Positions 17,185 through 25,736 of a stretch of 64,000 nucleotides of DNA are shown piece by piece. The notes under the pieces were generated by a model. The model was not told where the DNA came from, did not search any database, and worked only from the letters and a program-made list of their open reading frames with translations. The stretch comes from Streptomyces sp. NBC_01244 (GTDB lineage: Bacteria > Actinomycetota > Actinomycetes > Streptomycetales > Streptomycetaceae), in the NCBI RefSeq assembly GCF_035987325.1, contig NZ_CP108488.1:7998001-8062000 (forward strand), given 5' to 3'. The translations under genes and the position numbers were made by a program. Positions within the stretch are counted from its first letter, which is position 1. The number at the start of each line of letters is the position of its first letter.

Positions 17185-18762
17185 TCACATCGCGGCTCCC
17201 AGCGCCAGGAACCCGCAGATCATGACGAAGAGGATGGCGAGCAACGGCCAGACGAAGCGCAGGTACTTGTCGTAGCCGACCTTGGCCAGCGCCACACCGC
17301 CGATGGTGACCGCGGTGGTGGGGACCCAGAGGTTCATCCATCCGCTCGCCGACTGCCAGGCCGTCACCATCAGCGCGCGGGAGACGCCCGCGAAGTCGGC
17401 GAGCGGGGCCAGGATCGGCATGGTGAGCGTGGCGTGCCCGGAGGTGGAGGGGATCAGGAAGGCGAGCGGGAGGTTCACGAGGAAGACGATGATCGCGAAG
17501 ACCCCGGACGAAGTCCCCTTCACCACGCCCTCGATGGAGTTCAGCACGGTGTCGGTGATCTTCGAGTTGTTCATGATGACCGTGACCCCGCGCGCCAGCA
17601 TGATGACCAGGGCGGGCGAGATGAAGTCGGCGGCGCCCTGGATGATCGTGGAGCTGAGCTTGGCCTCGCCCATCCGGGCGACCAGGCCGATCAGCACGGC
17701 CGCGCAGATGAACAGCGCCGCCAACTGGGCGAAGGACCAGTCCAGTTCCCAGACGTACGGGGTCGCGTCCGCCTTGCCGGTGAGCGCGCTCGACCAGGGC
17801 ACCACCGAGAAGATCATGAAGGCGAAGACGAGGACCAGCAGGACCAGCACGATCTTGTGCAGCCGGGTCAGCTCCGGTTCTTCGCCCTCGGGGTATTCGG
17901 CGCCGGTGGCCTTCTGCTCCCGGTCCCCGGGCAGGAATCCGCAGATCGACTTGGAGGGGTCCTTCTGGACCCGTCGCGCGTACCGGATCACGTAGAGGAC
18001 GGTCACGGTGGTCAGGACGATCCACATGAGGAAGCGCAGCCCGATCCCGTCCCCGAGCGAGATGTCGGCCGCCGAGGAGGCCACGCCGGTCGCGAACGGG
18101 TTCACCGTGGAGCAGAGCACGCCGATGCCCGCGCCGAGGATGGCAGCGCCGACGGCGACGAGCCGGTCGTAGCCCAGGGCCAGCATCATCGGCACGAGCA
18201 GTCCGTAGAACCCGAGGGTCTCCTCGGCGAAGCCCTCCACGGTGCCCAGGATCGAGAAGACCACCATGACGGCGGCGATCAGCAGGGCCCCGCGGTCGCG
18301 CAGCCGGTGGGCGAGGCGGGCGATGCCGCGGTCGAGGGCCCCGGTGGCGAACACGACGGTGATGAAGGCGCCGATGGCGAGCACGAAGAGGAACACGCCC
18401 GCGCTGCCGTACAGATCACCGCTGAAGGTGGGGCCGACCTGGCCGGTCTTGGGGTCCTGGAGGCCGTAGAGCCCGTTGACGGGGGAGAGGAACAGGTCGT
18501 TCAGGCGATCGGTGAAGCTCTGGGTGCCGTCGACCCGGTGGTAGGTGCCGGCGACGGGGGAGCCGCTGTCGTCCCGGTCGTACTCGCCGGCCGGGACGAG
18601 GAAGGCCAGCAGCCAGATCGCGACGGTGACGATGGCCAGGATGGTCAGCGCGCTGGGGAAGGAGAACTTCCGCGCGGGCGCCGGACCCTCCGGTGGAGCC
18701 GGCGCGGCCGGCGCGGCCGGCGGGGGCGGCGGGGCTGCCGGCGGCGGGGTCGCTGTGGTCAC
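17185..18762 (-). CDS. YfcC-family membrane transporter
   Basis: 525 aa with about 12 membrane helices after a Pro/Ala-rich cytoplasmic N-terminus. Motifs such as GTVEGFAEETLGFYGLLVPMM, CSTVNPFATGVASSAADIS and IPSTSGHATLTMPILAPLAD are typical of the YfcC/DcuC-related family, which moves small organic acids or basic amino acids and peptides. It overlaps the upstream M20 dipeptidase gene by 4 bp, so the two are made together. The pair suggests uptake or release linked to dipeptide hydrolysis. The actual substrate cannot be read from the sequence. Confidence 0.85.
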   Translation of the reverse strand: MTTATPPPAAPPPPPAAPAAPAPPEGPAPARKFSFPSALTILAIVTVAIWLLAFLVPAGEYDRDDSGSPVAGTYHRVDGTQSFTDRLNDLFLSPVNGLYGLQDPKTGQVGPTFSGDLYGSAGVFLFVLAIGAFITVVFATGALDRGIARLAHRLRDRGALLIAAVMVVFSILGTVEGFAEETLGFYGLLVPMMLALGYDRLVAVGAAILGAGIGVLCSTVNPFATGVASSAADISLGDGIGLRFLMWIVLTTVTVLYVIRYARRVQKDPSKSICGFLPGDREQKATGAEYPEGEEPELTRLHKIVLVLLVLVFAFMIFSVVPWSSALTGKADATPYVWELDWSFAQLAALFICAAVLIGLVARMGEAKLSSTIIQGAADFISPALVIMLARGVTVIMNNSKITDTVLNSIEGVVKGTSSGVFAIIVFLVNLPLAFLIPSTSGHATLTMPILAPLADFAGVSRALMVTAWQSASGWMNLWVPTTAVTIGGVALAKVGYDKYLRFVWPLLAILFVMICGFLALGAAM

Positions 18763-20171
18763 CGGGCGTCTCCCGAGCGGTCCCGGACGGTGTCACGGGA
18801 ACCGGCCGCGCCGAAGTCGGCCGCGTACTCCCGGACGAAGGCGGCCATCGCCACCACCGTGTTGCGCACCTCCGACAGCAGCACCCGCTCGTTCGGCGCG
18901 TGCAGGTTGCACATGCTGTCCTGCGCGCCGAACAGCAGGACCTCCGCGCCCGGAGCCGCCCGCGCGAGGCCGTTCACCAGCGGGATGGAGCCGCCCGTGG
19001 CCACGTAGGAGGCCTCGGTGCCCCAGGCCTCCTTCAGCGCGGTCAGCGCCGCCCGGTACGCCGGTCCGCCCGTCCGCGCCTCGAAGCCGGGGCCGGTGTC
19101 GCCCGGGGTGACGCTGAGCGGGATCCCGAAGGGGCGCTGCGCGCGCAGGTGCTTGACGAGCGCGGACCGGGCCTCCTTCGCGTCCTGGAGCGGATGGAAG
19201 CGCAGGTTCAGCTTGGCCCGCGCGTACGGGACCACGGCGGAGGCGGCGCCCGCCACGTCCGGGGCGTCCAGCCCGATGACGGTGACGGCGGGCCCGCTCC
19301 ACAGCCGCTCGCCGAGCGAGCCGGTGCCGATCAGCGGCAGTCCGTCCCGGACGGAGGCCAGCTCGCGGAACTCCTCCTCGGTATAGGTCGTTCCCTCCCA
19401 GGGATCGCGGCGCAGCCCGGGCACCGCCACGTCTCCGTGCTCGTCGTGCAGGGTGGCCAGTGCCCGGAGCAGGACCAGCAGGGCGTCGGGGGCGGCTCCG
19501 CCGAACTCGCCGCTGTGCCGCGCCTCCGCGAGGGTGCGCACCTCCACCGTCACCTCGCAGGCCCCGCGCAGACCGGTGGTCAGGGTCGGGGTGCCGGGAC
19601 GCAGGTTGCCGAGGTCGGCGATGACCATCGCGTCGCAGGCGAACCGGTCCGGATCGGTGGGCGGATAGTCGTCGAAGGGGCTGCCGTACTCCTCCTGTCC
19701 CTCGATCACCAGCTTGATCCCGACGGGCGGGCGGCCGCCGTAGACCCGGAGCATGCCCAGGTGCGCGATCACGTTCGACTTGTCGTCGGCGATCCCGCGC
19801 GCCCGCAGGGCGCCGGGGACGCCGGGGACGGGGGTCGGCTCGAAGGGAGGGGACAGCCACAGGGTCGGGTTGCCCGCGGGCTGGACGTCGTAGTGCCCGT
19901 AGAGCAGGACGGTCGGGGCGTCCGGGTGCGGGGGCGGGATCTCGCCGTAGATGACCGGGGCGGTGTCGGGCAGGTCGATCCGCTCGATGGCGGGGACGCC
20001 CGCCTCGCGCAGCAGGGAGACGATCAGGTCGTGCGCCTCCAGGACCGGCTCCGCCGGATATCCGGGGAAGGCGACCGAGGGGATCGCCGCGAGCCGTTCC
20101 AGATCGGCCCGGAGGCCGTCCATCAGGGCGTCGACCTGTGCTTCGAGGGTCTGCGAGCCGTTCGCGTCCAC
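18759..20171 (-). CDS. M20-family metallodipeptidase
   Basis: 470 aa, cytosolic, no signal peptide. Di-zinc site motifs are in order: LLYGHYDVQPAG (His, Asp), GIADDKSN (bridging Asp), EGQEEYGS (general base Glu and ligand Glu), DLGN (Asp) and CNLHAPNE (ligand His). The lid/dimerisation domain lies between, with GGSIPLV near the end. These enzymes cleave dipeptides or acylated amino acids. It is translationally coupled to the downstream YfcC-type transporter. Confidence 0.92.
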   Translation of the reverse strand: MDANGSQTLEAQVDALMDGLRADLERLAAIPSVAFPGYPAEPVLEAHDLIVSLLREAGVPAIERIDLPDTAPVIYGEIPPPHPDAPTVLLYGHYDVQPAGNPTLWLSPPFEPTPVPGVPGALRARGIADDKSNVIAHLGMLRVYGGRPPVGIKLVIEGQEEYGSPFDDYPPTDPDRFACDAMVIADLGNLRPGTPTLTTGLRGACEVTVEVRTLAEARHSGEFGGAAPDALLVLLRALATLHDEHGDVAVPGLRRDPWEGTTYTEEEFRELASVRDGLPLIGTGSLGERLWSGPAVTVIGLDAPDVAGAASAVVPYARAKLNLRFHPLQDAKEARSALVKHLRAQRPFGIPLSVTPGDTGPGFEARTGGPAYRAALTALKEAWGTEASYVATGGSIPLVNGLARAAPGAEVLLFGAQDSMCNLHAPNERVLLSEVRNTVVAMAAFVREYAADFGAAGSRDTVRDRSGDAR

Positions 20172-20519
20172 CTGCCACCGTCCCTGTGCTCCCCGGGGCG
20201 ACCCCGCTGAGCTGCGGGATCGGGTTCTCCGATCATCGGCGGGGGGAGCGGGCCGCGCCGTGGCGGAGTGGGCCGGGCGGGTGAACGCCGGCCGCGGGTG
20301 TGCGGGGGCCGGGGCGCGCGGCGGCGCGGTGGGGTGGTGCCCGGGGGCGCGCCCGCCGGTACGGGTCCGGGCCGGGCGGGCACCCGGCCGGGACCCGGTG
20401 TGAGGCGAAGTGGACCGCCGAGGGCGGATCTTGACCTGTCCGACGCGTATCGAACCACCGCCGTGATCGTTTCTTCAGGAGTAGCCCTCATCCCTGCTGC
20501 GGAATCGGGAGAACGCGCG
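20172..20519. other. Non-coding gap upstream of the dipeptidase
   Basis: 348 bp of very GC-rich sequence with no supportable gene. It must hold the promoters of the dipeptidase (minus) and of the small membrane protein (plus). A short hairpin GATCGG/CCGATC (20218-20234, 5-nt loop) is present, and TTGACC at 20431 could be a -35 box without a convincing -10. Confidence 0.5.
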
Positions 20520-21095
20520 GTGACCGCTTGGCAGTACTTCGCCGGGGCCGGCCTGGTGGCGGCGCTCTGCCCGCTGCACGGTCACGTGGCGGTCGCCGGA
20601 GACGGCCACGGGCGCGGCGCCCGGGTCGACGTGTGCGTTCCGGCCGGGTCGCAGCCGCCCCTGCTACGGCCCCCGGCGTCGACGCCGGTTCCGGCTGCGC
20701 CCGTACGGCCGACCGCCCGGGTGCTGCTGCCCGGCCCGGCCGGGCCGACGGTGCGCCACCCCGGGCTGGGGCCCGCCCCGGCGCCGCCCGGCGCGGTGGC
20801 GGAGCCCGCCCCCGGGCCGACGGCGCAGGCAAGGCCCGCGCCGGCGCAGCCGCGGGCGGCCGCGGCGCGGGAGCCCGGGGGTGCGCGGCCGGCTCCGGGC
20901 GGAGCGGTGGCTCCGCGGCCGGTCGCAGCGGTGGCGGGGGCGGCGGGGCGCTTCCACGTGCGCCCGTACCACTCGGCGGCCCTGGCGCGACGCGGCCCGG
21001 ACGGCATGTCCACCCTGATGCTCATGGTCGTCGTCACGACCCCGGCGGTGCTCGCGGCCGTCGCGCTGCGGCCCCGTTCCAGGAGCCGCGGCTAG
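20520..21095 (+). CDS. Proline/alanine-rich secreted or membrane-anchored protein, unknown function
   Basis: 191 aa from a GTG with GGGAGA upstream. The first 25 residues (WQYFAGAGLVAALCPL) could be a signal peptide. The middle 110 residues are low complexity, nearly all Pro, Ala, Gly and Arg. A single hydrophobic helix (MSTLMLMVVVTTPAVLAAVAL) precedes a basic end RPRSRSRG, so the C-terminus is probably anchored with its end inside the cell. It is 48 bp upstream of the DUF4239 gene and likely co-transcribed. No family was recognised. Confidence 0.6.
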   Translation: MTAWQYFAGAGLVAALCPLHGHVAVAGDGHGRGARVDVCVPAGSQPPLLRPPASTPVPAAPVRPTARVLLPGPAGPTVRHPGLGPAPAPPGAVAEPAPGPTAQARPAPAQPRAAAAREPGGARPAPGGAVAPRPVAAVAGAAGRFHVRPYHSAALARRGPDGMSTLMLMVVVTTPAVLAAVALRPRSRSRG

Positions 21096-21143
21096 CCGCG
21101 CCGCCACGTTCAGTCCGATCGTTTCGACCTACGGAGAATCCTC

Positions 21144-21923
21144 GTGTCCGAATGGCTGGTCCTGGCCATCGCCATGGCGCTCGTCTGCGCCCTCGTCCTC
21201 GCCTTCACCGCGATCCGGCACCGCCGGGTCGACGACGACGAGGACACCAGCGAAACCCCCGACGTCCTCGAGTACATGGTGATGATGGTCGGCGTGGTCT
21301 ACGCGATCGTGCTGGGCCTGGCCATCGCGGGCGTCTGGGAGGCGCGCGGCGCCGCCGAGGACAGCGTGCGCCGCGAGGCCCAGTCCCTGTACGAGGTCAC
21401 CCAGCGCGCCGACGTCTACCCCGCCGCGGTCCGCGACCGGATCCGCGGCGAGGTCGACGCGTACGTGTCCCACACCGTCAGCGTGGACTGGCCGCGGCTG
21501 ACCTCCGGGGCGCCGGTGTCCCCGGAGAGCGGCGAACTCCTCGGCAAGCTGCGCAGCGACGTCACCCACCAGAGCCCGGGCAACGAGCTGCAGGCCCAGG
21601 CCTACCAGCCGCTGCTGGACCACATCGCGGCCGCCGACGACGCCCGCCACGAGCGGACGCAGAGCGACGAGTCCACGCTGCCGGGGGTGGTCTGGCTGGG
21701 GCTGGTCGCGGGCGGGCTGGTCACCGTCGGGCTGATCTTCACCCTGCAGATCCGGCGTTCGGGGCGGGAGCTGCTGCTCGCGGGGCTGTTCAGCGCGCTG
21801 ATCGTGTTCCTGCTGTTCATGGTGTGGAGCTTCGACGCGCCCTTCGGGCGGGACGGGATCGACTCGGCGGCGCCGTTCCAGGACCTGTTCCCGTCCCTGT
21901 CCCTGGCCGCGGCCGGGCGCTGA
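21144..21923 (+). CDS. DUF4239-type membrane protein
   Basis: 259 aa from a GTG with ACGGAGA upstream. Two N-terminal membrane helices (LVLAIAMALVCALVLAF; MVMMVGVVYAIVLGLAIAGVWEA), a helical soluble part and two C-terminal helices (VVWLGLVAGGLVTVGLIFTL, LLLAGLFSALIVFLLFMVW) fit DUF4239 bestrophin-like proteins. Members are common in streptomycetes and have no proven function; a small-ion channel is one proposal. Confidence 0.8.
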   Translation: MSEWLVLAIAMALVCALVLAFTAIRHRRVDDDEDTSETPDVLEYMVMMVGVVYAIVLGLAIAGVWEARGAAEDSVRREAQSLYEVTQRADVYPAAVRDRIRGEVDAYVSHTVSVDWPRLTSGAPVSPESGELLGKLRSDVTHQSPGNELQAQAYQPLLDHIAAADDARHERTQSDESTLPGVVWLGLVAGGLVTVGLIFTLQIRRSGRELLLAGLFSALIVFLLFMVWSFDAPFGRDGIDSAAPFQDLFPSLSLAAAGR

Positions 21924-21991
21924 GCGAACGGCGGCTGCGTGCCCCGGGCGGCCTACCCGGGGCGGCGTACCCGGGGTTGGGCCCTGCGGGC

Positions 21992-23170
21992 TCAGCGCCC
22001 CGACAGCGCCGCCTGCCGGCGGGATTCGGCCACCACCGGCGAGTTGCGCAGGGCGTGCGAGATCCGTACGAGGTCGCGCGGGCCGTCGGTGACCGGCGGC
22101 GCCCCTTCCTCGCTGGCCCCGATGACCCGCCCCTCGGGGTCGGCCGCGCGGGCGCGCACGGCGGCGGCGACCATGGCCGCGTCGGCGACGGCCCGTGCGG
22201 TGTCCTCGTCGGCCCCGGCCCCGAGGGCCCGCGCGAGGGCGTCGTCCCGCTGTGACGGGTCGAAGTACGGGCCGAGGTGCAGGAAGCCGTCGTGGATGTC
22301 CGACTCGCGCTGGATCATCCGCAGCTCCGCGGCGGACCACCAGGCCATCCGCACGCCGGGGACGCCCGTGGGGCCGGACGTGCGCACCTCGTGCCACAGG
22401 GTGCCCAGCCGCCGGTACCTGGACCAGTACTGCCACCGGTCGGACAGCCGCTGGAACACCAGCGGAAGCACGAAGCCGACGGCGCTGACATTGGCTCCGA
22501 TGGAGGCGACGGGCGGCGCCACCGAGGTGCTCAGCCAGTCCAGGTCGTGGCCGGTCCAGCGGGCCACGACGGCGGTCATCTTGGTGGCGTCGTAGCAGAG
22601 GTTGAAGACGTACCCGATGACGATGATCACGAGGCCGACGCGGAGCCAGCCGCGCACTTGCAGGGACCAGCGCCAGCACATCGCGACCATCACGAAGGCG
22701 GCCACGTTGTGGGCCACCAGGTAGAGGGCGATCAGCTCCCGGATGAAGGGGGTGTTGGCGTAGTGGGTGTCGAAGTCCCGCAGCCGCTCGACCGGGGTGT
22801 CACCGAGGAAGAACAGCACCGTCAGCGCCACGATCACGGCGGAGTAGCCGAGGATCCAGGCCCGCGAGACGCGCCGGGTCTCCTCCGGTGGGCCGCCGCG
22901 CCAGTTGACGATCAGTACGAGGCAGGCGGCGCTGAAGGCGGTGATCAGGCAGTAGACGAGCGGGGCGGAGAAGTTGGGTATGCCGGTCCAGCGGTTGACC
23001 GCCGCGATCGTGGGCGGGGCGGCGAAGATGAAGATCGCGCCGGCCAGGGTGAGCAGGGCGCAGACCGACCGCAGGAGCGGATCGCGCCAGTTCTTCCGTA
23101 GCGTCGGCAGTTTGAAGGCGAGTGCGATCGCCATCGCGGCTGCCGGTGTGTAGTAGTCCTGGCCTTTCAA
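21992..23170 (-). CDS. MAB_1171c-type membrane protein
   Basis: 392 aa. Seven or so membrane helices in the first 250 residues (AAAMAIALAFKLPTL, SVCALLTLAGAIFIFAAPP and others) are followed by a soluble tail with MAWWSAAELRMIQRESDIHDG. This is the layout of the MAB_1171c putative transporter family of actinomycetes. It overlaps the upstream peptidase-like gene by 4 bp and is the last gene of an XRE / HExxH / membrane cassette on one strand. Substrate unknown. Confidence 0.8.
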   Translation of the reverse strand: MKGQDYYTPAAAMAIALAFKLPTLRKNWRDPLLRSVCALLTLAGAIFIFAAPPTIAAVNRWTGIPNFSAPLVYCLITAFSAACLVLIVNWRGGPPEETRRVSRAWILGYSAVIVALTVLFFLGDTPVERLRDFDTHYANTPFIRELIALYLVAHNVAAFVMVAMCWRWSLQVRGWLRVGLVIIVIGYVFNLCYDATKMTAVVARWTGHDLDWLSTSVAPPVASIGANVSAVGFVLPLVFQRLSDRWQYWSRYRRLGTLWHEVRTSGPTGVPGVRMAWWSAAELRMIQRESDIHDGFLHLGPYFDPSQRDDALARALGAGADEDTARAVADAAMVAAAVRARAADPEGRVIGASEEGAPPVTDGPRDLVRISHALRNSPVVAESRRQAALSGR

Positions 23171-23724
23171 TGGTCGTTCCTGTGCCCCCGGTATCCGAGC
23201 GCGGCCTCGATGCGGCCGGCCAGTTGGTCCCGCTGTGCCGGGGCCCGATGGCTGCCCGACCCGGCCAGCCAGGTCCGGCAGCGGCTGCCCAGCAGCAGAC
23301 CGAAGGTTTCCGCTTCGGTCTCCTCATGGACGTCGGCGCGCGTGCGCGCGGCGACGCGGCGTACGGTCTCGCCGATGTCGGCCTCGTCCGACAGCAGCCG
23401 CGCGGCGACGGCGGCGCCGTCGACGTGGTGGCTGCAGTGTCCGGCCTTCATGTGCCACAACTCGTGCCCGAGGATCACCAGTTGGTGGTCGGGTGCGGTG
23501 CGTTCCTCGATGACCACCAGATCGCGGTCCGCCATGTCGAGCCACAGTCCGCTGGCCGTCCCCGGCGGGAACGAGGCCATCCGGAACTCCACCCGGCGGC
23601 CGCGGTGCTTGCTCATGCCCTCACAGAGGGCGGCGTAGAGGTCCAGGGGCTCCACGGGCGCGGTCAGGTTGATGCCTGCCACCAGCTCCCCGCACAACCG
23701 CCGCTGCGCTCTGCCTATGCTCAC
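23167..23724 (-). CDS. HExxH zinc peptidase-like protein (ImmA/IrrE-like) of an XRE cassette
   Basis: 185 aa. The motif LGHELWHMKAGH (about 87-98) is a zinc HExxH with a third His and Glu further on (DVHEETEAETFG). ImmA/IrrE-type peptidases with this motif cut or inactivate a cognate XRE repressor. Here an XRE-type protein is encoded 65 bp upstream and a membrane protein overlaps downstream. The sequence thus suggests a three-part sensing module: repressor, peptidase and membrane protein. Peptidase activity is inferred from the motif. Confidence 0.78.
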   Translation of the reverse strand: MSIGRAQRRLCGELVAGINLTAPVEPLDLYAALCEGMSKHRGRRVEFRMASFPPGTASGLWLDMADRDLVVIEERTAPDHQLVILGHELWHMKAGHCSHHVDGAAVAARLLSDEADIGETVRRVAARTRADVHEETEAETFGLLLGSRCRTWLAGSGSHRAPAQRDQLAGRIEAALGYRGHRNDH

Positions 23725-23768
23725 CGTTCTCCCCGTCGGCGCGGATCCGGATCAGGACTCAAGGATCA

Positions 23769-23790
23769 GACCCAGACTTTCGACTGGGTC
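23769..23790. promoter_or_regulatory. Small hairpin at the end of the XRE gene
   Basis: GACCCAG (23769-23775) pairs with CTGGGTC (23784-23790) over an 8-nt loop. It overlaps the XRE stop codon and lies in the 64-bp gap before the peptidase-like gene. It could attenuate transcription into the peptidase and membrane genes, setting their ratio to the regulator. Confidence 0.4.
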
Positions 23791-24457
23791 AGGATTCGTT
23801 CGGTTTGACGCTTTCGAGAAGCATGTCCAGCCATTCGGTCACCTTGTCCCGGTGCTTGTCGCTGGGCAGTTGGGCGGCGCGCCAGGCGATGCCCCGTACG
23901 CCGTGGTTCTGGAGAAGTCTTGCCAGGGGATCGCCCGTCGAAGCGGCCGGGGCGGGTGCGGTTTCCCGTGCGCGGCCCGCGAAGTCCTGGAGCAGCTGTT
24001 GCTCGGTGCGCTGGAGGGCGTCCGTGAGCGCGTCTGCGTCGTGGGCGGTGAGGAATCCGGCATGCACCCCGAAGAAGCGCTGGATCGCGTCACAGTGTTC
24101 CATGGTCGGCCGTCTGTCGCCGTTGATCAGGGCCCCGGCCTGCTGGCGCGACATGGCGGCGCCGTCGGCGATCTCCTGCTGCGTGTAGCGGCGGCCGTTG
24201 GGCTTGACGCGCGTGCGCCGCAGGAGGTCGAGGCGCTGGAGGAACCGGGTTTGGAGATCGGGCTCACCGGCGGGCCGGCCGTCCAGCAGGCTCCGCACCA
24301 CGTCGGCGGGTACGCCCGAGGCCTCGGAGAGGCGGCGCAGGTCGAAGACCTGGTTCGGGTCGCGGCCCAGCTTGCCCGCGAGTTCGGCGACCCGCGTGAC
24401 GGTGGCCGCCAGGAGCGTGTTGGCCACCGCGACGGGAGCCGGGAAGCCGTCTGTCAC
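23789..24457 (-). CDS. XRE-family regulator, first gene of the peptidase/membrane cassette
   Basis: 222 aa from a GTG with AGGAG upstream. A helix-turn-helix is visible at about 95-130 (RYTQQEIADGAAMSRQQAGALINGDRRPTMEHCDAIQRFFG). Before it comes a helical region with a second HTH-like stretch (DLRRLSEASGVPADVVRSLLDGR). The tail (DPLARLLQNHGVRGIAWRA) resembles actinobacterial XRE proteins paired with ImmA-like peptidases. Probable repressor of its own operon. It is divergent from an MmyB-like regulator across a 225-bp region with repeated GCCACA sites. Confidence 0.83.
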   Translation of the reverse strand: MTDGFPAPVAVANTLLAATVTRVAELAGKLGRDPNQVFDLRRLSEASGVPADVVRSLLDGRPAGEPDLQTRFLQRLDLLRRTRVKPNGRRYTQQEIADGAAMSRQQAGALINGDRRPTMEHCDAIQRFFGVHAGFLTAHDADALTDALQRTEQQLLQDFAGRARETAPAPAASTGDPLARLLQNHGVRGIAWRAAQLPSDKHRDKVTEWLDMLLESVKPNES

Positions 24458-24548
24458 CAGTGGTTCTCCTAGATCGCGCGAGGTCGGGGTACGGGCACGT
24501 GGTCGGCTCCAGGAATCTATCCGGTCTCTGTCCGTACGGCTAGAACGT

Positions 24549-24690
24549 GCCACATCTGTGGCGGGATCGAGCTGCCCAGAGGCTGGAATTGCCACAATAG
24601 TTGACACTCGAATGAAGTCGGTAGCAGGATCGCCACACGGAAATGAAGATCCAGACCGTAATAAAGATGGGGGGAGCCCTCGGTGCCACA
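24549..24690. promoter_or_regulatory. Divergent control region with repeated GCCACA half-sites
   Basis: GCCACATCTGTGGC (24549-24562) is a perfect inverted repeat with 6-bp arms. Further GCCACA copies follow at about 24591, 24631 and 24686, the last at the start of the MmyB-like gene. The region is AT-richer than its surroundings. The spacing and number suggest binding sites for one of the two flanking helix-turn-helix proteins. Confidence 0.5.
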
Positions 24691-25672
24691 TCTCGCAGCG
24701 GTGGGCCCGTCCGAAGGGCTCGCCCACATCGGTGGGGAGCGCCTCGCGGGCGAGGAGTCCGCACGCGGCGCCGTGCGGTCGGAGCGACGCAAGGAGATTT
24801 TGCGCCAGCGCCGGGAGGAACTGGGGCTGAGCCAGGAAGACTTGGCGGCGCGTTTGCGCATCAGCGTTCGCGCGTACGGAAACTGGGAGCGCGGCCTGGT
24901 CAAGGAGTGGACGGACCGCAAGCTCCTCGCCCTGGCCGAGGCCCTGGAGATGAGCGAGCGGCAGTGCTTCTGGCTCTTCCGGATCATGGTCGACCGCGAC
25001 CCGCCGCCCACCTGGCGCGCGGCCGAGGACAGCCGGCTGCCCGACGATCCGGCGCAGCGCGACTACCTGTGTGACTACGCGGCCCTCATGGAGGCCGTTC
25101 CCTACCCGAGTTTCCTCGTGGACCACCGCTGGGACGTGGCCCTGACCAACTCGGCGTTCGACCGGCTCTTCCAGTCGGTACGCCCGCATCCGACCGCCCT
25201 GCCGGACGACAACTTCCTGCGCTTCGTGCTGTTCCACCCGGACGCCGCGGCCGTGCTGGAGGACCACGAACCGGCCTGGTGCGTACCGCTGCTGGCACGC
25301 TTCGCGACCGCACTGGCCGCCGCCCCCGACGACGAGGGGCTGCGCAGCATCCGTCAGGAGGTGGCCCGTGACCCGTTCATGGAGGCCGCCTACCGGTACG
25401 GAGTGCCGCACTGGCTGACGACCCACGGGGCCGGGGCCGCCGAACAGGACGGCGCCGTGCGCACCGTGCGCCACCCGGACCCGGGCTGGGGTCTGGTGCG
25501 CTGCCGGATGGTGGCGGAATCCGGCCCGATGCTCGACGGCATGGGGCTGACCCGGATGACGCTGGTCCTCTCGACGCCGCAGGGCCGGCCGACGGGTCCG
25601 CTGCCGGGCGGTCCGGGCGCGCAGCCGCACCAGTTGCCGCGGCTGAGGGCCGTGCCGTCGCCGGTGGACTGA
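24683..25672 (+). CDS. XRE regulator with MmyB-like ligand-binding domain
   Basis: 329 aa from a GTG behind GGGGGGAG. Residues 32-95 are a Cro/C1-type helix-turn-helix (ILRQRREELGLSQEDLAARLRISVRAYGNWERG). Residues 130-310 match the MmyB-like domain (VPYPSFLVDHRWDVALTNSAFDRLF, PDDNFLRFVLFHPDAA), which binds small hydrophobic ligands such as fatty acids in related proteins. It might control itself, the divergent XRE cassette or the GH4 gene 64 bp downstream. Confidence 0.88.
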   Translation: MPHLAAVGPSEGLAHIGGERLAGEESARGAVRSERRKEILRQRREELGLSQEDLAARLRISVRAYGNWERGLVKEWTDRKLLALAEALEMSERQCFWLFRIMVDRDPPPTWRAAEDSRLPDDPAQRDYLCDYAALMEAVPYPSFLVDHRWDVALTNSAFDRLFQSVRPHPTALPDDNFLRFVLFHPDAAAVLEDHEPAWCVPLLARFATALAAAPDDEGLRSIRQEVARDPFMEAAYRYGVPHWLTTHGAGAAEQDGAVRTVRHPDPGWGLVRCRMVAESGPMLDGMGLTRMTLVLSTPQGRPTGPLPGGPGAQPHQLPRLRAVPSPVD

Positions 25673-25736
25673 TCCGGCGGGGGAGACTGGTGCCACGACA
25701 CCCTGGCACTGGTGCACTGCGAAAGGCGGTAAGGGC

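Noticed and set aside
15775..19008. 1077-codon open frame across metG and the transporter
   Set aside because: It crosses the metG stop and the hairpin and is an out-of-phase shadow with Arg/Gly/His-rich composition.
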